Shown: positions 60,604 through 64,000 of the stretch, one piece after another
Position numbering within the stretch: position 1 is the stretch's first letter
Layout of the letters: every line of letters begins with the position of its first letter
Source: Gammaproteobacteria bacterium
Lineage (GTDB): Bacteria; Pseudomonadota; Gammaproteobacteria; Steroidobacterales; Woeseiaceae
Reading direction: 5' to 3'
DNA length: 64,000 nucleotides
Assembly (NCBI GenBank): GCA_022600955.1
Contig: JAHZJK010000013.1
Span: forward strand, 1 to 64,000
Notes under the pieces: model-generated
The model's input: the letters and a program-made list of their open reading frames with translations, nothing else
Told to the model about the DNA's origin: nothing
The model's database searches: none
Position numbers and translations under genes: made by a program

Positions 60604-61095
60604 TCACGAATACCCTTGCCGTGTGTAGGTCACGAATTCAAACGCGTATTCGTTACGCTCATCCGCTGGATGCGACTCGCTGTCAAGCAGCGCCCACAAC
60701 GCTGGATCCAATTCAGGGAAAAACGCGTCACCTTCGATGTCGGTATGCACTCTTGTGAGATGCACGCGCCCGGCCTTGGGAAGAAACAGATCGTATATCT
60801 GACCGCCGCCGATAATCATGACTTCTTCCACATTACCTGCCGCCTGTAATGCAGCGGCTGGCGAGGCAACCACTTCGCAACCGTCAGCGACGAACCCATC
60901 CTGGCGTGTAATGACAATATTCTGCCGGCCGGGTAACGGCCGCCCAATCGAATCCCACGTCAATCTCCCCATGATGATCGGCTTGCCCATGGTCAACGCT
61001 TTGAAACGTTGCAGATCGGAAGAAAGCTTCCACGGCAGCTCGCCCTGTACGCCGATCACATTTTTGCGCGACGCCGCAACTATTAGCGAAATCAT
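60604..61095 (-). CDS. folA: Dihydrofolate reductase
   Basis: 163 aa. ISLIVAASRKNVIG, LPWKLSSDLQRFKALTMGKPIIMGRLTWDSIGRPLPGR (in blocks) with the catalytic acid Asp in the SSDLQ segment, and VMIIGGGQIYDLFLP for NADPH. It regenerates THF for ThyA and the MetF pathway. Six bp downstream of thyA. Confidence 0.97.
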   Translation of the reverse strand: MISLIVAASRKNVIGVQGELPWKLSSDLQRFKALTMGKPIIMGRLTWDSIGRPLPGRQNIVITRQDGFVADGCEVVASPAAALQAAGNVEEVMIIGGGQIYDLFLPKAGRVHLTRVHTDIEGDAFFPELDPALWALLDSESHPADERNEYAFEFVTYTRQGYS

Positions 61096-61101
61096 GCGAC
61101 G

Positions 61102-61896
61102 CTATACCGCAACAGCGGCTTTGATATGAGGATGCGACTCGTAGTTGAGAATTTCGAAATCCTCAAACCGATAGTCGAAAATACTCTTGGGTCGCCGGTT
61201 GATTGCCAACGTCGGCAACGGCAAAGGGTCTCGACTTAACTGTTCATTCGCCTGCTCCAGGTGGTTGGAGTAGAGGTGGCAGTCGCCACCCGTCCACACA
61301 AAATCACCAACGGCCAGATCGGCCTGTTGTGCCAGCATATGGGTTAGCAGCGAATAGCCCGCAATATTGAACGGTACACCGAGGAAGATGTCGCAGCTGC
61401 GTTGATACAGCTGGCAGGACAGCTTTCCATCTGCCACGTAAAACTGGAACAGGCAGTGACATGGCGGCAGCGCCATGTTCTCTATTTCGGCGACGTTCCA
61501 GGCACTGAGCAGAATACGCCGTGAGTCCGGCGTTTCTCGCAGCTGCCGCATGATTTCGGAGACCTGGTCGACCGTGCGGCCATCCGGCGTTGGCCACTTG
61601 CGCCACTGAACACCGTAAACGGGACCCAGATCGCCGTTCTCGTCGGCCCACTCGTCCCAGATGGAAACACCGTTTTCCTTGAGATAGCGAATATTGCTGT
61701 CACCACTCAGGAACCACAGCAATTCATGGATGATGGAACGCAAATGCAATTTTTTCGTCGTCACCAATGGAAACCCGGCACCGAGATCAAAGCGCATCTG
61801 ATAGCCGAAGGTACTTAGCGTTCCCGTACCGGTGCGGTCTCCCTTGACCGTTCCGGTATCACGCACGTGGCGCATCAAGTCGAGATATTGCTGCAT
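61102..61896 (-). CDS. thyA: Thymidylate synthase
   Basis: 264 aa, identical in length to E. coli ThyA. It methylates dUMP. The catalytic Cys is in [36 protein letters not shown] (in blocks) and the C-terminal [24 protein letters not shown] tail are conserved. Lies directly after lgt, gap 0 bp, with folA next. Confidence 0.98.
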   Translation of the reverse strand: MQQYLDLMRHVRDTGTVKGDRTGTGTLSTFGYQMRFDLGAGFPLVTTKKLHLRSIIHELLWFLSGDSNIRYLKENGVSIWDEWADENGDLGPVYGVQWRKWPTPDGRTVDQVSEIMRQLRETPDSRRILLSAWNVAEIENMALPPCHCLFQFYVADGKLSCQLYQRSCDIFLGVPFNIAGYSLLTHMLAQQADLAVGDFVWTGGDCHLYSNHLEQANEQLSRDPLPLPTLAINRRPKSIFDYRFEDFEILNYESHPHIKAAVAV

Positions 61897-62688
61897 TTAC
61901 GCGTTCACCGTCGCCGTGCCGGCTTTTCGGTACGCCATAACGACGAGAACAGCACCGGCAAGAATCATCGGCAAGCTCAGGACCTGCCCCATGGTTAACC
62001 AGTCCCAGGCAAGATAGCCCGGCGGTTCGTCGGGCAGACGAACAAACTCGATCGCAAAGCGAAACACGCCGTAGAAGAAAAGAAACAGACCGGAAACCGC
62101 CAGATAGGGCCGCGGTTTTGCAGAATAAAACCAGAGAATGGCGAACAAGACGAAGCCTTCGAGTACCGCCTCGTAGAGCTGCGAAGGATGTCGCGCAATA
62201 CCATCGACGATAAATGCCCATGGCACTTCAGCGGGTTTGCCCCAGAGTTCACCGTTGATGAAATTGCCAATACGTCCGAAACCAAGCCCGAGCGGCACGA
62301 TTGGCGCAACGAAGTCGAGCATGCGCCAGATGCTGTGGCCCAGTTTGCGGCCGTACAGCCACATGGCCGTCATCACGCCTGCCAGACCGCCGTGGAACGA
62401 CATGCCGCCTTCGGTAATCTTGAACAAATACAGGGGATCGCTAATAAGTTGCTGCCACCCGTAGACAATCGCATAGCCTACGCGTCCACCGATTATCACC
62501 CCAAGCATGCCGTAAAAAATAAGGTCGTCGACTTGCTCCGAGTTAATCGGTGACCCTTCGACCTTGCAACGACGTTTTGCCAGCCACCAGGCAAACAGGA
62601 AGCCGACCACATACATCAGCCCGTACCAGCGAATCTTGAGCGGGCCGAGCGCGAATATGATGGGGTCAATCTCGGGGTATGTCAGCAT
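61897..62688 (-). CDS. lgt: Phosphatidylglycerol-prolipoprotein diacylglyceryl transferase
   Basis: 263 aa inner-membrane enzyme, seven helices. IRWYGLMYVVGFLFAWWLAKRR, the signature GRIGNFINGELWGKP, and MSFHGGLAG with the essential His-Gly region are present. It adds diacylglycerol to the lipobox Cys of the lipoproteins in this window (LolB, RlpA, the amidohydrolase). First gene of lgt-thyA-folA. Confidence 0.98.
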   Translation of the reverse strand: MLTYPEIDPIIFALGPLKIRWYGLMYVVGFLFAWWLAKRRCKVEGSPINSEQVDDLIFYGMLGVIIGGRVGYAIVYGWQQLISDPLYLFKITEGGMSFHGGLAGVMTAMWLYGRKLGHSIWRMLDFVAPIVPLGLGFGRIGNFINGELWGKPAEVPWAFIVDGIARHPSQLYEAVLEGFVLFAILWFYSAKPRPYLAVSGLFLFFYGVFRFAIEFVRLPDEPPGYLAWDWLTMGQVLSLPMILAGAVLVVMAYRKAGTATVNA

Positions 62689-62776
62689 GAAATCCTGCTC
62701 GGCGTAATTACAAGACGGGTATCATAGTCAGTTTCCAGTGCCCGTCATAGTGGCGCCGACCCCAAGGACTCGATTA

Positions 62777-64000
62777 ATGGCCAACCGGCTCAGTGAGGAA
62801 ACCAGCCCATACCTGCAACAGCACGCCGACAACCCCGTGGACTGGTACCCGTGGGGCGAGGCGGCGTTCGCAGAGGCTCGAAACAGCGGCAAACCGGTTC
62901 TTTTGTCAGTGGGCTACTCGGCCTGCCACTGGTGTCATGTCATGGCGCATGAATCGTTTGAAGATGACGCGACGGCCGAGATCATGAATCGACTCTTCGT
63001 CAATGTAAAAGTCGATCGCGAGGAACGCCCGGATGTCGATAAGATTTACCAGACGGCCCATCAGTTGATTACCCAGCGCAGCGGCGGCTGGCCACTGACA
63101 ATGTTCCTCGATGGAGAGAATCAGCGGCCATTTTTCGGCGGCACGTATTTTCCAAAGGATGCTCGCTACGGCATGCCTGCTTTCGGCGATCTGCTTAAAA
63201 ACATCGCCAGCTTTTACGGCGAAAAGCGTGATGAGGTGCAGAGCCAGAGTCAGCAACTGCTGGACATTTTCAAGAAGCTTGAGCCAGATGCTGCAGGCGA
63301 CGACGTGGCGTTTGATGCAAAACCGTTGCGAGCTGCACGAGACACATTTGCAGACTCATTCGACGAAGAGTTTGGCGGATTCGGCTCGGCACCAAAATTC
63401 CCGCACCCGACCACCATCGACCGCTTGTTGCGACACTGGCGCGCCAGCGCAAGCGACGCCGAGCCCGACCTGGAAGCGTTGTTCATGGCAACGCTGACGC
63501 TGACGCGCATGGCGGACGGTGGCCTCTTCGATCACGTCGGTGGGGGATTCTGCAGGTACTCGGTCGATCGCTACTGGCAAATTCCACACTTCGAAAAAAT
63601 GCTCTACGACAATGGCCCATTGCTTGCCTTGTATGCGCAGGCGACTCTCGCCAGCGGAGAAACCCGTTTCGCGGCGACAGCAAACGCCACAGCAGACTGG
63701 ATGCTCGCCGATATGCGCGCAGGCAACGGCGGTTTTTTCTCGACCCGCGACGCTGACTCAGAAGGGCACGAAGGGCTGTTCTATTTGTGGACACCAGAGC
63801 AGGTTCGCGCGTTACTAGGTGACGACTACGACATGTTTGCGCAACACTTTGGCCTGGATCAGAACGCGAATTTTGAAGGCCAGTGGCACCTGACGGCGCG
63901 CCAGCCGCTGGATGCAGACGACGTTCCCAGAATGGAGCGCGCGAAACGAATTTTGCTTGAGGAACGTGACAAACGCGTCGCACCTGGTCGCGACGAAAAA
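62777..64000 (+). CDS. DUF255 thioredoxin-domain protein (YyaL/SSP411-like), partial
   Basis: Open from the ATG at 62777 to the window end (408 codons, no stop), so the C-terminus is missing; full members are ~670 aa. The N-terminal Thioredox_DUF255 domain starts [21 protein letters not shown] and carries C50-H-W-C53-H in [15 protein letters not shown]. After residue ~190 a six-hairpin glycosidase-like barrel begins ([48 protein letters not shown]). Divergent from lgt. Function of the family is uncertain. Confidence 0.93.
   Translation, partial: MANRLSEETSPYLQQHADNPVDWYPWGEAAFAEARNSGKPVLLSVGYSACHWCHVMAHESFEDDATAEIMNRLFVNVKVDREERPDVDKIYQTAHQLITQRSGGWPLTMFLDGENQRPFFGGTYFPKDARYGMPAFGDLLKNIASFYGEKRDEVQSQSQQLLDIFKKLEPDAAGDDVAFDAKPLRAARDTFADSFDEEFGGFGSAPKFPHPTTIDRLLRHWRASASDAEPDLEALFMATLTLTRMADGGLFDHVGGGFCRYSVDRYWQIPHFEKMLYDNGPLLALYAQATLASGETRFAATANATADWMLADMRAGNGGFFSTRDADSEGHEGLFYLWTPEQVRALLGDDYDMFAQHFGLDQNANFEGQWHLTARQPLDADDVPRMERAKRILLEERDKRVAPGRDEK

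Overview
The window is a chromosomal segment of a free-living gammaproteobacterium. Support comes from gene order typical of that class: lptD-surA-pdxA-rsmA-apaG-apaH, lgt-thyA-folA, mreBCD-mrdA-rodA-mltB-rlpA-dacA-ybeD-lipB, hemA-prfA, and lolB with tRNA-Gln, prs, rplY, pth and ychF. gatCAB, amgK-murU and a reverse transsulfuration pair fit marine or sediment lineages such as Woeseiales/Chromatiales-like groups. That finer placement is a guess; I could not run any search.

Layout. 76-4010: MgtE magnesium transporter, then a zinc protease / deacylase-like / RimK ligase operon. 4011-13692: an accessory stretch with small unknown genes, a MarR regulator with a double operator, an MFS exporter, a protein with a HEPN-like motif, a hypothetical gene interrupted by an in-frame stop, a truncated IS3-family transposase, a DUF4258/XRE toxin-antitoxin-like pair, and a compact integrative element (HUH endonuclease-like gene, AlpA regulator, unknown 213-aa protein, P4-type integrase) abutting a CAT-anticodon tRNA gene. 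13693-23943: core genes (TRIC channel, ychF, pth, rplY, an AraC-type membrane regulator, prs, tRNA-Gln, lolB, a TPR protein, hemA, prfA). 23967-31018: a small unknown protein, cystathionine gamma-lyase/synthase and cystathionine beta-synthase, prmC, a cyclophilin, a MoeB/ThiF enzyme, an EEP-family phosphatase, a small secreted protein and a TetR regulator. 31064-36985: a methionine-cycle cluster (ArsR-methyltransferase fusion, metF, metH) followed by a PACE-type efflux protein. 37068-50629: hslO, gatBAC, then the elongation and division cluster mreB to lipB. 50641-64000: amidohydrolase lipoprotein, murU-amgK, lptD to apaH, folA, thyA, lgt, and a DUF255 thioredoxin-like protein running off the end.

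Many genes work together. mreBCD, PBP2 and RodA build the lateral wall; MltB, RlpA and DacA remodel it; AmgK and MurU recycle N-acetylmuramate. LptD, SurA and LolB serve outer-membrane assembly. MetF and MetH regenerate methionine while CBS and CGL drain homocysteine toward cysteine. HemA, PrfA and PrmC are the usual haem/termination set, but here prmC is separated from prfA by three opposite-strand genes.

The most interesting material is the accessory stretch: the satellite-like element at the tRNA, a 99-nt multi-stem foldback, and the twin MarR sites. Outside it, notable points are the paired TetR operators and the absence of ispE from its usual place between lolB and tRNA-Gln/prs.
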